Shown here in pieces: positions 8,916 to 17,841 of a DNA stretch of 64,000 nt; the stretch's first letter is position 1, and each line of letters opens with the position of its first letter. Under the pieces are notes generated by a model that did no database searches, was not told the origin of the DNA, and saw only the letters and a list, made by a program, of their open reading frames with translations. Origin of the DNA: Methanosarcina flavescens. Its GTDB lineage: Archaea; Halobacteriota; Methanosarcinia; Methanosarcinales; Methanosarcinaceae. The position numbers were made by a program, and so were the translations under genes. The stretch is taken from the NCBI RefSeq assembly GCF_001304615.2, contig NZ_CP032683.1, positions 1,860,001 through 1,924,000 of the forward strand, given 5' to 3'.

Positions 8916-9077
8916 TTATGATAAATTGAAAAATTAAGATAGAGAAAATTAGAAAAAATAAAAAATGAAAGAAATGAGTAAAGTGAAAGAAAAATAAGGG
9001 AAATAGGAAAATAAGGGAAATAGGAAAATAAAGAAAAATAAAGAAAATAGAAAAAAGTGAAAGAAAATAAGAAAAGA
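8916..9077. other. 162-nt C-free purine/AT tract, candidate unwinding element
   Basis: From 8916 to 9077 the + strand contains no C at all and is very A-rich, with repeated ATAAGGGAAATAGGAAA phrases. It lies between ORB-like sites 1/2 and 3/4. Extreme strand asymmetry and low melting energy suit a duplex unwinding element. Short open frames on the complementary strand are phenylalanine-rich artefacts of this composition. Confidence 0.65.
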
Positions 9078-9098
9078 CCCCTTTGTTTCTACTGGAAA
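9077..9098 (-). other. ORB-like initiator binding site 3
   Basis: The - strand core is CCAGTAGAAACAAAGGGGT, a close match to archaeal ORBs including the GAAACAAAGGGG block. Confidence 0.8.
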
Positions 9099-9115
9099 GC
9101 TTATATAACTCCCGG

Positions 9116-9136
9116 ACCCCATGATTTCCACTAAAG
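9116..9136 (-). other. ORB-like initiator binding site 4
   Basis: The - strand reads TAGTGGAAATCATGGGGT after CTT. Core and G-string are kept, with one altered flank. It is 39 bp from site 3 in the same orientation. Confidence 0.65.
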
Positions 9137-9329
9137 GACATTAGGGCTTGAAGCAACAAAATAAAGCTTCGTTTTATTTAGTTGGTGACAAAATAATGTT
9201 GTTTGGTTATAAAACTTTTAGTATATATAGTTAACTATTTTAGTTTTTTTATAACAGATTCTTTTTAGATCTTAAAATAGGATTTTTCTTATTCTTCAAA
9301 ATTCGTTTTACTTATTCATGAAAAAAAAT

Positions 9330-9350
9330 CTCCAATCGAAATAAAGGGGT
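9330..9350 (+). other. ORB-like initiator binding site 5 (opposite orientation)
   Basis: The + strand reads CCAATCGAAATAAAGGGGT after CT. It is inverted relative to sites 1-4, giving the flanking inverted arrangement common in archaeal origins. Confidence 0.7.
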
Positions 9351-9781
9351 CCCTCTCTAAAGAAGACATCTCCATGATTAAGATAATCTGCCACTCTTTC
9401 TTCTCGTTAAATCTGTTTTAAGTAAACATGATACCTTTTCTTTCGCATACGTTTCTTTATACATTATACTTATTTTATTTTCTTTATCTTCTTATTTCCT
9501 TAAATCCTTTAATTCTTTCTTTAATTGGTTTTCATCAATTTAATTCTCTTTTTATGCTTGATTCTCCTCCTTTTATTGCTACTTTAGTGCCTTACATTAT
9601 ATCTCTGTGTTAATCTTCCTACCTTATCCTATCAATAATTACATATTTTTTGTGGGACTTTTTCTCTACTGTTTAATCTTTAAGGCACGACTTGGCTCTC
9701 TTAAGTGCATTTAAGTTATCCGGTAATTTTAGCAGGTATATTCCATAAATCTTTTAAATAAAATTGGTTTACTCTATGCAT

Positions 9782-10984
9782 ATGAATGAGAAGGGTCTTT
9801 CTGAGAAGGAGATATTTTCCTATCTGGAAAATGTAAAGTCAGAAGATACAGATTACTATAAGGTTTTAAGTTCAATGTGTACACGCCCACATAAAATTGC
9901 GGTTGAGGCTCACAGGCTGTTTATTGAGGCTAACCTCGGTGACTTGGGACTTTTTGCAGGCGCTCACAGGCTGGAAAGGGAAGTGATTATGATGCTTGGA
10001 GAACTTCTCCATGCTCAATCTGTTGATGCTCAGTCTGCTAAAATTCCTTCTGGGAAATCCGGTAAGGGTTCGATTTATGGCTATCTCACAACAGGAGGTA
10101 CGGAATCCAATATCCAGGCTGTTAGAGGCATGAAAAATCTGGTTACTGCGGGTGAGAAGAAGATAGTGGGGACGCCCAACATAGTTATTCCCGAATCAGC
10201 TCATTTCTCGTTTGACAAAGTTGCCAATATGATGGGCATTGAGGTTAAAAGAGCTCTTCTGGACTCTGAATTCAAGGTGGATATTTCATCTGTAGAAAGC
10301 CTGATAGATGCAAACACTATAGGACTTGTAGGAATAGCAGGAACTACAGAATTTGGCCAGATAGACCCTATCGAGAAACTTGCAAAACTTGCTCTTGATA
10401 ATGAGCTATTCCTTCACATTGATGCAGCTTTCGGCGGGTTTGTGATCCCATTCCTTGAAAACCCACAGCCATTCGATTTCAAAGTTTCAGGTGTCACTTC
10501 CATTGCGATAGACCCACACAAAATGGGGCTTTCTACAATCCCATCGGGTGCCCTGCTATTTAGATCTCCTTCTTTCCTTGACTCCCTCAGGGTAAACACT
10601 CCGTATCTTACAACCAAGGCACAGTTTACTCTTACAGGCACCCGCAGCGGGGCTTCAACTGCTGCCACATATGCAGTCATGAAACATCTGGGCCGTGAAG
10701 GGTATAGAAAAAATGTACAGTATTGTATGCAACTTACTGAAAAACTGGTTAAAGAAGCCAGGAAACTAGGTTTCGAACCTCTGATCGAACCCATAATGAA
10801 TGTAGTTGCTCTGAGAGTTCCAAACCCTGATCTTGTTCGAGAACAACTCCTTAAAAGATTCGGATGGAATGTCTCAATCACCCGTACTCCCAGATCTCTC
10901 CGTCTAGTTCTCATGCCCCATAACACAGCCTGGGACATAGAAGAATTTCTGCAGGATTTGAAAAAAATAACAACAGAAATTTAA
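9782..10984 (+). CDS. mfnA: L-tyrosine decarboxylase (methanofuran pathway)
   Basis: A PLP-dependent group II decarboxylase of 400 residues that makes tyramine from tyrosine for methanofuran biosynthesis. Visible features: the GYLTTGGTESNIQA block (PLP phosphate and stacking region), HIDAAFGGFVIPF with the cofactor aspartate near residue 210, and DPHKMGLSTIPSGA with the Schiff-base lysine near 238. I chose ATG 9782 (MNEKGLSEKEIF) as the family N-terminus; ATG 9776 and TTG 9764 are in-frame alternatives. The gene stands alone beside the candidate origin. Some archaeal homologues decarboxylate aspartate instead, to beta-alanine for CoA, so specificity is inferred. Confidence 0.92.
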   Translation: MNEKGLSEKEIFSYLENVKSEDTDYYKVLSSMCTRPHKIAVEAHRLFIEANLGDLGLFAGAHRLEREVIMMLGELLHAQSVDAQSAKIPSGKSGKGSIYGYLTTGGTESNIQAVRGMKNLVTAGEKKIVGTPNIVIPESAHFSFDKVANMMGIEVKRALLDSEFKVDISSVESLIDANTIGLVGIAGTTEFGQIDPIEKLAKLALDNELFLHIDAAFGGFVIPFLENPQPFDFKVSGVTSIAIDPHKMGLSTIPSGALLFRSPSFLDSLRVNTPYLTTKAQFTLTGTRSGASTAATYAVMKHLGREGYRKNVQYCMQLTEKLVKEARKLGFEPLIEPIMNVVALRVPNPDLVREQLLKRFGWNVSITRTPRSLRLVLMPHNTAWDIEEFLQDLKKITTEI

Positions 10985-11527
10985 AACTTTACCCTTTTGT
11001 CCGATTCTCCCTGCATTCATTTTTCCTTTGCATCTACATTTCTTCTTAGTATCCTATAATTTACTAATTACTAATCGCCCATAAAGATATGTATAGTATT
11101 ATCGCCAAATAATAAATGGGATCAACTATCCTTATTAGAGAAAATATTAAAAACTACTTTACGAGGAAAAATTTGCAAGGTAGCCCGCTCAAGAAAATTT
11201 ATCAAACAACTCTATAATGGAAAATTATCATGGAGACTCATGAGGAAAATAAGGGAAACTGGAAAACCAGGAAAACTTGTGAGCAGAATCAGGATAATCT
11301 GTGGCAGAACGAATGGGTAAATCCAATTTCCTGAGAACAATACTGTTTGTGACATTCTGGACTTAATATTTAAGTTCAAATTTGATGTCAAGATTTATAA
11401 TATAGAAATTCATAACTTAATAAAGATATAATAAGCAGAAACTTCTAATAAGCAGAAACTTTTTGATATCGTTTAGCATTAATCCATACTCAGCGCTAAC
11501 TATCTGTTCAGTGTTATAACAATTAAA
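10985..11527. other. gene-free AT-rich spacer
   Basis: About 540 bp between mfnA and the S2P protease. I see no plausible frame, RNA gene or strong hairpin. A near-duplicate ATAAGCAGAAACTT phrase occurs at about 11430-11465. Confidence 0.6.
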
Positions 11528-12640
11528 ATGGGGGGTGTTTATCTCGTGAAATCATCATTGAAAATTGGAAGTGTGATGGGTATACCTATCATGCTGCACA
11601 TAACTTTTCTTCTCATACTACCCATATTTACTTATGTGTTTGCAATCAACCCGCAACCTTTCGGTTTTAAGGGAGTTGAGCCGGCTGTCACAAGATATTC
11701 TCTTTCAGTCCTGACCGCTATACTGCTTTTTGCTTCAATCGTTTTACATGAACTCGCACACTCATACATGGCAATGCGTTATGGGGTTAAAATTGAGAGT
11801 ATTACTCTCTTCCTGTTTGGGGGCGTATCGGCTATGGAAGAGATACCTAGGAAACCCGGGGAGGAGGCAAAGATGGCTTCTGCTGGACCCCTTACAAGTC
11901 TTGTAATAGGCTTTGTCTGCCTATTTATTTATGGAAACCTGATCTCCCCTAACCCTGCACTTTCTCAAAACCCGGTATACCTAGTTATCTGGATTCTTGG
12001 AGTTATGAATCTTGTACTGGGGATCTTCAATCTGCTACCTGCTTTTCCAATGGATGGGGGCAGAGTGCTTCGTTCATTTTACGCAAGAAGAATGTCTTAT
12101 GTGAAGGCTACCCGGAGTGCAGCGACCGTAGGGAAATTTTTTGCTATTCTTATGGCAATTTTCGGAGTTCTCATAAACAATCTCTGGTTCCCTTTGATTG
12201 CACTCTTTATCTATGTCGGTGCATCTGAAGAAGAGCGCTCTACCCGTGCCGAGGTGACGCTAGAAAATATTCTGGTGAGTGATATTATGACCAGAGATGT
12301 GGTTTCAGTCAGTCCTTCCATGAGCGTTGAAGATCTGGTCAAATTCATGTTTGAAAAGAAACACATGGGCTACCCTGTAATGGAGGGAGACAACCTCAAA
12401 GGAATCGTAACATTTACCGATATCCATCGAATTCCATATATTGACCGCCCCGTATCCCAGGTCTCGGATATCATGAGTAGAAATGTTATCTCGGTACCTC
12501 CGGATGCACAGGCCAGTGATGTACTGAAACTGATCACATCTAAAAACATAGGAAGGGTTATTGTTATTGACAATGGGTCAGTAATAGGGATACTCTCAAG
12601 AACAGACCTTGTACGGGTACTAAAGCTCCGTTCAGAGTAA
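11528..12640 (+). CDS. site-2 protease family (M50) intramembrane metalloprotease with two CBS domains
   Basis: A 370-residue membrane zinc protease. The order is membrane segments from about residue 20, the catalytic HELAH at 74-78 within LHELAHSYMAMRYGV, more segments, then NLLPAFPMDGGRVLR near 170-185 supplying the third zinc ligand (Asp). Two CBS domains follow: the first from about 245 (DIMTRDVVSVSPSMS), the second from about 312 (DIMSRNVISVPPDA). CBS domains usually bind adenine nucleotides, so activity may be energy-regulated. ATG 11528 has no upstream SD, whereas GTG 11546 has GGGGGGTG about 8 nt before it, so the true start may be 11546. It stands alone; the substrate is unknown. Confidence 0.9.
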   Translation: MGGVYLVKSSLKIGSVMGIPIMLHITFLLILPIFTYVFAINPQPFGFKGVEPAVTRYSLSVLTAILLFASIVLHELAHSYMAMRYGVKIESITLFLFGGVSAMEEIPRKPGEEAKMASAGPLTSLVIGFVCLFIYGNLISPNPALSQNPVYLVIWILGVMNLVLGIFNLLPAFPMDGGRVLRSFYARRMSYVKATRSAATVGKFFAILMAIFGVLINNLWFPLIALFIYVGASEEERSTRAEVTLENILVSDIMTRDVVSVSPSMSVEDLVKFMFEKKHMGYPVMEGDNLKGIVTFTDIHRIPYIDRPVSQVSDIMSRNVISVPPDAQASDVLKLITSKNIGRVIVIDNGSVIGILSRTDLVRVLKLRSE

Positions 12641-12654
12641 TATCATATTATAAA

Positions 12655-12725
12655 TGCTCATTAAAGGTTATAAGGCATTAAAGGCTATAGGGCATTAAAG
12701 GCTATAGGGCATTAAAGGTTAATAA
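12655..12725. repeat. imperfect 17-bp tandem repeat
   Basis: Four units of CATTAAAGGCTATAGGG or close variants (GGTTATAAGG, GGTTAATAAGG) follow the protease gene directly. The rest of the spacer to 13134 shows only short reiterations, such as two copies of TTGGTTATTTTATGTGAAGA near 13000-13047, and no gene. Confidence 0.85.
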
Positions 12726-13134
12726 GGAGATTTTCATCAAAAGATATTTTTATCAAAAGATCTTACTTCCTTAAGATATTAATAAACAAAATCTTCCGAA
12801 AATATATTAAATATATTGTATAGTTTATAAAGAATTATATAAAATGAGAACTATAGAAAATAGGGATAAAACCTGAAGAAAGACTTGAAGGAAAACCTGA
12901 AGGAAAATCTGAAGCGGTAAAATATTAATTTACAGATTATTACCACCGGTTAATTATCTGCTTATAGCTAACATCTGCTTATGGCTAAGTTGTTTATAAC
13001 TTGGTTATTTTATGTGAAGATTATATCTTGGTTATTTTATGTGAAGAGCTTAATTATTCATGCGATAAAATACAATCTTTCAGTGATGTATTCTCATGCA
13101 TCACTTTTAACTCGTCACAACAGAGAGATTAACA

Positions 13135-14664
13135 ATGAACAAACCTGGAATTACAAATTCTCAGGGCAGGGACCCTGAGTACAGTTTTCATAGTTCATCT
13201 CAGGAGTTAATATATTCTATGGACAAACTTATGACCGAATCCGCAGAAAACTTTATTTCTGCCGGAAAATCTAGACTTTCTGATTCTTCAATTAACGTGC
13301 CACAGGAAGACAAAATTTCTGCACCGGCACCCGAAGTAGAAGCCGACGAGCTTGAAACACGGCTTGACATAAGCTCTGAACTTATTGCAGAATCCATTCC
13401 TAATTCTGCCTCTAAAGTTTCAGTTTCCTCGCCTTCCCAGTTATCAGATGGTTTTCAGGCTGAATACCAGCCATCAAAAATTGTGCTTATAGGGACAGCC
13501 CATGTCTCGGAAAAGAGTGTTGCTGAAGTTAAGGATGCTATAAGGAATCTGAAGCCGGATATCGTAGCTGTTGAACTTTGCAGGGGACGGTATGACGCCC
13601 TCAAGGGTAATGTGCAGGAAAAGCAAGTTCCGATAAAAGAAATTCTCACCGAAGGCAAGGTTTACTATTACATTATTCACTGGCTGCTTGCCTATGTGCA
13701 GAAAAAGATCGGTGATGACATGGGGGTAAAACCCGGAGCCGAGATGCTTTCTGCAATCGAAGAAGCTGAAGCTATCGGGGCTAAAGTTGCTTTAATTGAC
13801 CGAGATATCCAGGTGACACTCCAGCGTTTCTGGGGGAAGATGAGATTCCTGGAGAAAATCAAGATGATCGGCTCTCTGCTGGGCGGTCTGATAGGGATAG
13901 GAAAAGGGACTGAGATCGATATCGATAAAATCACGGATAAGGACATTGTGACTGCCCTTGTAGATGAACTCAGAGGTTTTGCCCCGACTGCAGCTGAGGT
14001 TCTTATTGATGAAAGGGACGCATACCTTGCAGGGAGCATTCTCAGGGTTGCGGCAGGTGGAAACAAAACTGTAGTTGTGGTAATCGGAGCCGGACACAAA
14101 CCCGGAGTGTTCAAGTATCTCAAGAATCCGAAAACTGTCCCTTCTCTGAATGCCCTTATGGAAATTCCGAAAAAACGCATAGGAATAGGAAAAGTTGTAG
14201 GTTTTGCTTTTGTAGGCCTTATAGTCGGATTTTTCTTACTGCTGCTGCTCTCCGGCGTTGATCTGAGTGTTCTTTTGACGGCTTTTGGGTGGTGGTTCAT
14301 TATTACTGGAACTTTGAGTGCAGCTGGCACTCTGCTTGCAGGAGGGCATCCTTACTCAGTCTTAACTGCCTTTTCAGTTGCCTGGCTAACCACTCTGCAC
14401 CCGCTAATTGCTGCAGGCTGGTTTGCTGGCGTTGTAGAAGCAAAACAGCGAAATCCTACCACTGAAGATATAAAAGCCCTGGCAGGAATAGAAACTTTTA
14501 GTGAAATGTTTAAAAACAGGTTCATGCGCGTTCTCCTTGTTGCAAGTTTTGCAAATATAGGAAGCATGACAGGGACTTTCCTTGGAGCTTATGTTATGAT
14601 GCATGTTACTGGTCTTGACCCTAGAGAGATTCTCCTTGCAGGTCTCAACGGAATTGGACTTTGA
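13135..14664 (+). CDS. TraB/PrgY-family membrane protein
   Basis: A 509-residue TraB-domain protein. Residues 1-110 are acidic, serine-rich and probably disordered. The TraB/PrgY/GumN domain begins at about 118 with LIGTAHVSEKSVAEVK and contains PDIVAVELCRGRYDAL and VVVIGAGHKPG, the family's GTAH and G-H motifs. The family has a possible metallopeptidase-like or pheromone-inhibitor fold. From about 355 to 509 several hydrophobic segments predict a membrane domain. The archaeal length fits. The start ATG follows AGAGAGATTAAC. No partner is evident nearby and the biochemical role is unknown; bacterial PrgY/TraB limit peptide pheromone activity, which need not apply here. Confidence 0.85.
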   Translation: MNKPGITNSQGRDPEYSFHSSSQELIYSMDKLMTESAENFISAGKSRLSDSSINVPQEDKISAPAPEVEADELETRLDISSELIAESIPNSASKVSVSSPSQLSDGFQAEYQPSKIVLIGTAHVSEKSVAEVKDAIRNLKPDIVAVELCRGRYDALKGNVQEKQVPIKEILTEGKVYYYIIHWLLAYVQKKIGDDMGVKPGAEMLSAIEEAEAIGAKVALIDRDIQVTLQRFWGKMRFLEKIKMIGSLLGGLIGIGKGTEIDIDKITDKDIVTALVDELRGFAPTAAEVLIDERDAYLAGSILRVAAGGNKTVVVVIGAGHKPGVFKYLKNPKTVPSLNALMEIPKKRIGIGKVVGFAFVGLIVGFFLLLLLSGVDLSVLLTAFGWWFIITGTLSAAGTLLAGGHPYSVLTAFSVAWLTTLHPLIAAGWFAGVVEAKQRNPTTEDIKALAGIETFSEMFKNRFMRVLLVASFANIGSMTGTFLGAYVMMHVTGLDPREILLAGLNGIGL

Positions 14665-15163
14665 AGGTCTTATAAGGCTCTAAAATTCAGTAAAAGATGA
14701 GCAATAGATGAGCAATCACAAAAATCATTATCAAGATTCCAGATTTACTATGTAGTCAGACCCTGGTAGCTTTCGTTAATCCTATATACGGCATATCTCC
14801 CTCATGGAATTCCCAAAGGTATAAAATAATACATGAATAGTCCCATGTTTGCGATTGTAAAAAAGAATTGTTATAATAAGGTCTACTAAATTATTGTTTT
14901 TTATTTGTTCAGATTCTCATTCCCATTTCTATTTCTGTATTATCTGAAGAATGAACTCCTGTAAGTATAAAGTTAGATGAATCCGCTTTCTATCACTTAC
15001 TTTCTAAGATGCACATTACTTATTTCCTAAAATAGAGTTTTTCTTGAAGACATTTATTTCTTAAATAATTTGCTATGTGAAATAAAAATTCATGTGAAAA
15101 AAGTCTATTGAAAGTAATAGTTGTAAAAATCACGGACATTAAACAAAAAATAAATTTTTGAGC
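14665..15163. other. spacer between convergent genes
   Basis: About 500 bp between the TraB-family gene and the 3' end of ftr. It is AT-rich with no supported gene or RNA. T-rich runs on both strands could act as archaeal terminators. Confidence 0.6.
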
Positions 15164-16057
15164 TCAGAAGAGCTCGTGCAATTTAAACTGATATTTCCCA
15201 AGCTTTCCGCCGTAGTTTCCTGCAGAGATTTTCTTAATGCCAGGAACAGTTACAGCGGCTTTAATTCCTGCTTTCATGGCAGCTTTTATGCTTTCTTCAT
15301 CAAGCCCGTTAATAACAATTTCATAAATAGCATTGACGTCTGCCGGGACTTCAGTGTTCTCAACTTTATCCTTTATGGAAGGGCAGAATTTTTCGTTAGC
15401 AGTAGCTTTCAGGAATTTGTATTTGTTAGCACCGGATTTGGATCCGCTGGCTACAATGCCTCCAGGGAAGGGAGTAATTGTACCTTCAAGCTCTGAGATT
15501 GCATCGACAGCGGCTTCAGCTGCGGTCAAAGCACTCATCTGGGAGTCCCCGAAGATGAAGAAGTTCCCGCCTGCAATTCCAGCTACAGCGCCTATATTGT
15601 CTTCGGTCAGGAAATCCCCCTCCATGATTGGAATTTTATACACCTTGCGACCTGCAATCTGGGTTTCGGATTCCATACCATCTGCGAAGAACTTGAGTTT
15701 AAAGCCGATATTAAATTGTTTTTCAGCCTCAGGAAGCGCGTTGAAAACTGCAGTTGTAGGTGCTGTAAGCACACATTGTCCAATCCTCTCAAGCAACTGT
15801 TCTTCCAGAGCTTCATATTTGAAAGTGCATATCTGGATATAAACTCCAGGCCTTCCGTCAGGGGTTTCGCTGGGACTTGCTAACCTCTCGATTCCTGCTT
15901 CTGCGGGACACATTATAACAGATGTTGCAAAACCTGTAGCTTCAGTAGCTGCCACAAGAGCCCAGCGCTTTGTAGCTGCTGTTATTAGTATCCTTGCAAT
16001 CTTGATCGGAAACGCTTCTGCATATGTATCTTCGATTTCTACTCCATTAATTTCCAT
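15164..16057 (-). CDS. ftr: formylmethanofuran:tetrahydromethanopterin formyltransferase
   Basis: A 297-residue Ftr, the second step of CO2 reduction to methane (and its reversal during methyl oxidation): it moves the formyl group from formylmethanofuran to tetrahydrosarcinapterin in the cytoplasm. The N-terminus MEINGVEIEDTYAEAFPIK and the segments ATGFATSVIMCPAEAGIE, FPGGIVASGSKSGANKYKF and GKLGKYQFKLHELF at the C-terminus are characteristic of Ftr. I chose ATG 16057 because AAGGAATC lies 5-10 nt upstream and 297 residues is the family length; a longer frame to 16081 is less likely. It is monocistronic, with a repeat array upstream. Confidence 0.97.
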   Translation of the reverse strand: MEINGVEIEDTYAEAFPIKIARILITAATKRWALVAATEATGFATSVIMCPAEAGIERLASPSETPDGRPGVYIQICTFKYEALEEQLLERIGQCVLTAPTTAVFNALPEAEKQFNIGFKLKFFADGMESETQIAGRKVYKIPIMEGDFLTEDNIGAVAGIAGGNFFIFGDSQMSALTAAEAAVDAISELEGTITPFPGGIVASGSKSGANKYKFLKATANEKFCPSIKDKVENTEVPADVNAIYEIVINGLDEESIKAAMKAGIKAAVTVPGIKKISAGNYGGKLGKYQFKLHELF

Positions 16058-16195
16058 AAAGATTCCTTCTTTGTCTATCACTGTTATTTGGAATTGGTTT
16101 GTTAATAGTCAGGTTTAGATTTTCCCTGTTTCTCAGTCTTCTATAAGCTTTCAGAGCTTTCCAGATACCTTACAGAATAACATAATATATCGTTT

Positions 16196-16375
16196 ACTCA
16201 AAGTGTCACTGAAAGCTTCAAAGTGCTACTGAGAGCATTGAGTTTCACTGAAAGCTTTTGGAGTGTCACTGAAAGCTTTGGAGTGTTACTTAAAGCCTTA
16301 GGGTTTTACTGAAAGCTTCAAAGTGCTACTGGGAGTATTGAGTTTCACTGAAAGCTTTGGAGTGTTACTAAAACA
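16196..16375. repeat. imperfect 20-21 bp repeat array upstream of ftr
   Basis: About nine degenerate head-to-tail units of the type GTGTCACTGAAAGCTTTGGA, many containing AAAGCTTT. They fall into alternating subtypes (…CTTCAAA, …CATTGAG, …TTTGGAG) that recur in the same order, suggesting a higher-order duplication of about 60-120 bp. It lies in the 16058-16626 spacer, where it could be part of the ftr upstream region. No gene is seen there. Confidence 0.85.
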
Positions 16376-16626
16376 CTACTTAACCTCAGACTTAGCCTTA
16401 GGCATACATTTAAAGTTCTATGCTAATTTTATTTACTTTGGTTTATTAGTGCGGCTAACAATGTCAATCATAATATTTATATCAAATATATAATTTTTCA
16501 AAGAAAAGATAGAAAAATAAAGTGGCTTTACTTAATTATATACAATATAACTCTCAATCTCTCAATATAACTTCAGCGATAATCAAACAAGTAAAATTAT
16601 ATACAAGTAAAAATTATATTAATTTC

Positions 16627-17163
16627 TCAAATTATCCAGTTCCCTCTCAAAATTGTTCTTACGAGGAGATCACCAGTGGAGGTATCAAGGGTTACTGAGC
16701 GCCCGTAATTTTTCCCTGTATCCTCAGCTACAACTGGTATCTCAAATCTTTCCAGGATAGTTCTAGCACATTCTATATTCCTTTAGCCTATGTTCATGTT
16801 CCGATTCTCAAACATATGCGCTCCTCCAACAAGTTTTGCTTCGAGCCTTTTTTTGGAAGAGCCCTTTTTTACTATCTCAGTTACGAGATATTCTATCCCG
16901 GAATCCGTATATTTAAGGGGGTTATCCTTTATCCGTGTTTGATTTATACTAGGAAGCATCGCATGGATAAGCCCACCTCTTCTCTCCTGCTTATCATATA
17001 GTGTTATACCTACACACGAACCCAGTCCGAAGGTCTTAATTTTCACCGGACTTCTAGCTAATGCACAGGCTCCTATTCCCACTGTAATTATGCCCGAGTC
17101 AGCCAACCTTAGAAAGCCTCTTGATCTCGAAATCTCCCTAGCTAAAATCTCCCTAGTTAACAT
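16627..17163 (-). pseudogene. cheD: cheD (chemoreceptor deamidase) interrupted by an in-frame TAA
   Basis: The frame from 17163 encodes a CheD-like protein: [32 protein letters not shown] with the catalytic cysteine region, GLIHAMLPS with the histidine, and [20 protein letters not shown] at 16783-16785 then stops translation. The same frame continues past it without frameshift as RNIECARTILERFEIPVVAE and GRSVTLDTSTGDLLVRTI, which is the expected CheD C-terminus, to a TGA at 16627. A single GAA-to-TAA change explains this. It is not TAG, so pyrrolysine readthrough is not the explanation. About 45 of roughly 175 residues would be lost. Pseudogene, or sequencing error, is the simplest reading. 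Confidence 0.85.
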
Positions 17164-17454
17164 CTTCTGGTTAGAAGTGGTCTTATAGCTAGAAGCGATT
17201 TCCTGATTATCTCCTGATTAGAAATGGTTTTCTGGTTAGAAAAAGTCTCCCTGGTTAGAGATATCTTGAGTCTATCCCTAGCCTGCCTGATTTTATTAGG
17301 ATAGGGCATAAAAGTCAGATTTCTCAAGAAATTAAATAAGAATTCCTTAATCATTAATATTAAGCAAGTTAGATCTTCGGTTAATCAAATTTCTAATGAG
17401 GTATCTAGTTGATTCGTTTTAACAGGTATTCCTGGGAAGCAGAATCAAAAAGAG

Positions 17455-17833
17455 TTAAAACATAACCGTAAAAATTTTCTTTTCTTTTATCAGAAACTCT
17501 GTATCGAGCAGGAGGGTAAAGTCCGTCTTGTAACTCATCTCCGTAAGCACAGAATTGAGGATAGAGCCGGACATATCATACACTGTATAAGGTGCTGAAA
17601 TCAGAATTGTGAGATCAAGAAACTTTGAGTGTGCAGTTACATAAGTTCCTGCTAGGATATGGCTAACTTCTTCTATTAAAGACCTGCTCATAGTATCAAT
17701 CAAATCTGTTTCTTTTTCTATTAAAGGTCTACTCATAGCATTAATCAGATTTGTTTCTTTTTATTTGTTAGCTTATAAAGAGAAATTGCTGAATTTCCGA
17801 TTCTGATGTCTCCAAGCTCTTTCAAAGCCCCAT
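17455..17833 (-). pseudogene. cheC: cheC remnant (internally deleted chemotaxis phosphatase)
   Basis: A 93-codon frame (17736 to 17455) matches only the C-terminal half of CheC (MSRSLIEEVSHILAG, then LDLTILISAPYTVYDMSGS and so on). Just upstream, in another frame, ALKELGDIRIGNSAISLYK is recognisable as the CheC N-terminal helix, with no usable start codon and a stop following. About 75-80 central residues are missing. Next to the junction a 45-bp segment is tandemly duplicated (MSRPLIEKETDLIDT then MSRSLIEE). CheC dephosphorylates CheY-P and works with CheD; here both partners are damaged. The gene sits between cheR and cheD in the usual order. Confidence 0.85.
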
Positions 17834-17841
17834 ACTAGTAT

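Larger units (their letters stand above)
7479..9763. other. candidate replication origin (oriC) region
   Basis: About 2.3 kb with no supported gene lies between orc1/cdc6 and mfnA. It contains four or five ORB-like sites (8671-9350, listed separately), a 162-nt segment with no C on the + strand (8916-9077), a four-unit 17-bp AT repeat (7666-7733) and a three-unit 16-bp repeat (8329-8376). Archaeal origins typically sit beside orc1/cdc6 and contain inverted ORBs flanking an AT-rich unwinding element. That arrangement is seen here, with - strand ORBs on the left and a + strand ORB on the right. Origin activity is inferred. Confidence 0.8.

Noticed and set aside
8848-9159. Phe-rich frames of 60-103 codons on the - strand in the origin region
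   Set aside because: They are the translation of the T-rich complement of the C-free tract, with no RBS or protein-like composition.
9428-9613. 61-codon frame before mfnA
   Set aside because: Phe/Leu/Tyr-rich product of pyrimidine-rich DNA with no SD and no conserved motif. It could encode a hydrophobic peptide, but there is no support.
16668-16700. ORB-like phrase CACCAGTGGAGGTATCAAGGG inside the cheD region
   Set aside because: It lies in the sequence coding STGDLL of CheD and lacks the A-tract and GGGG string, so chance is likelier.
16783-16785. Pyrrolysine readthrough as an explanation of the cheD stop
   Set aside because: The codon is TAA, not TAG, so pyrrolysine insertion does not apply.
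17157-17354. 65-codon frame between the cheC and cheD remnants
   Set aside because: It overlaps the cheD start, is built partly from repeated TGGTTAGAA phrases and has no similarity I recognise.
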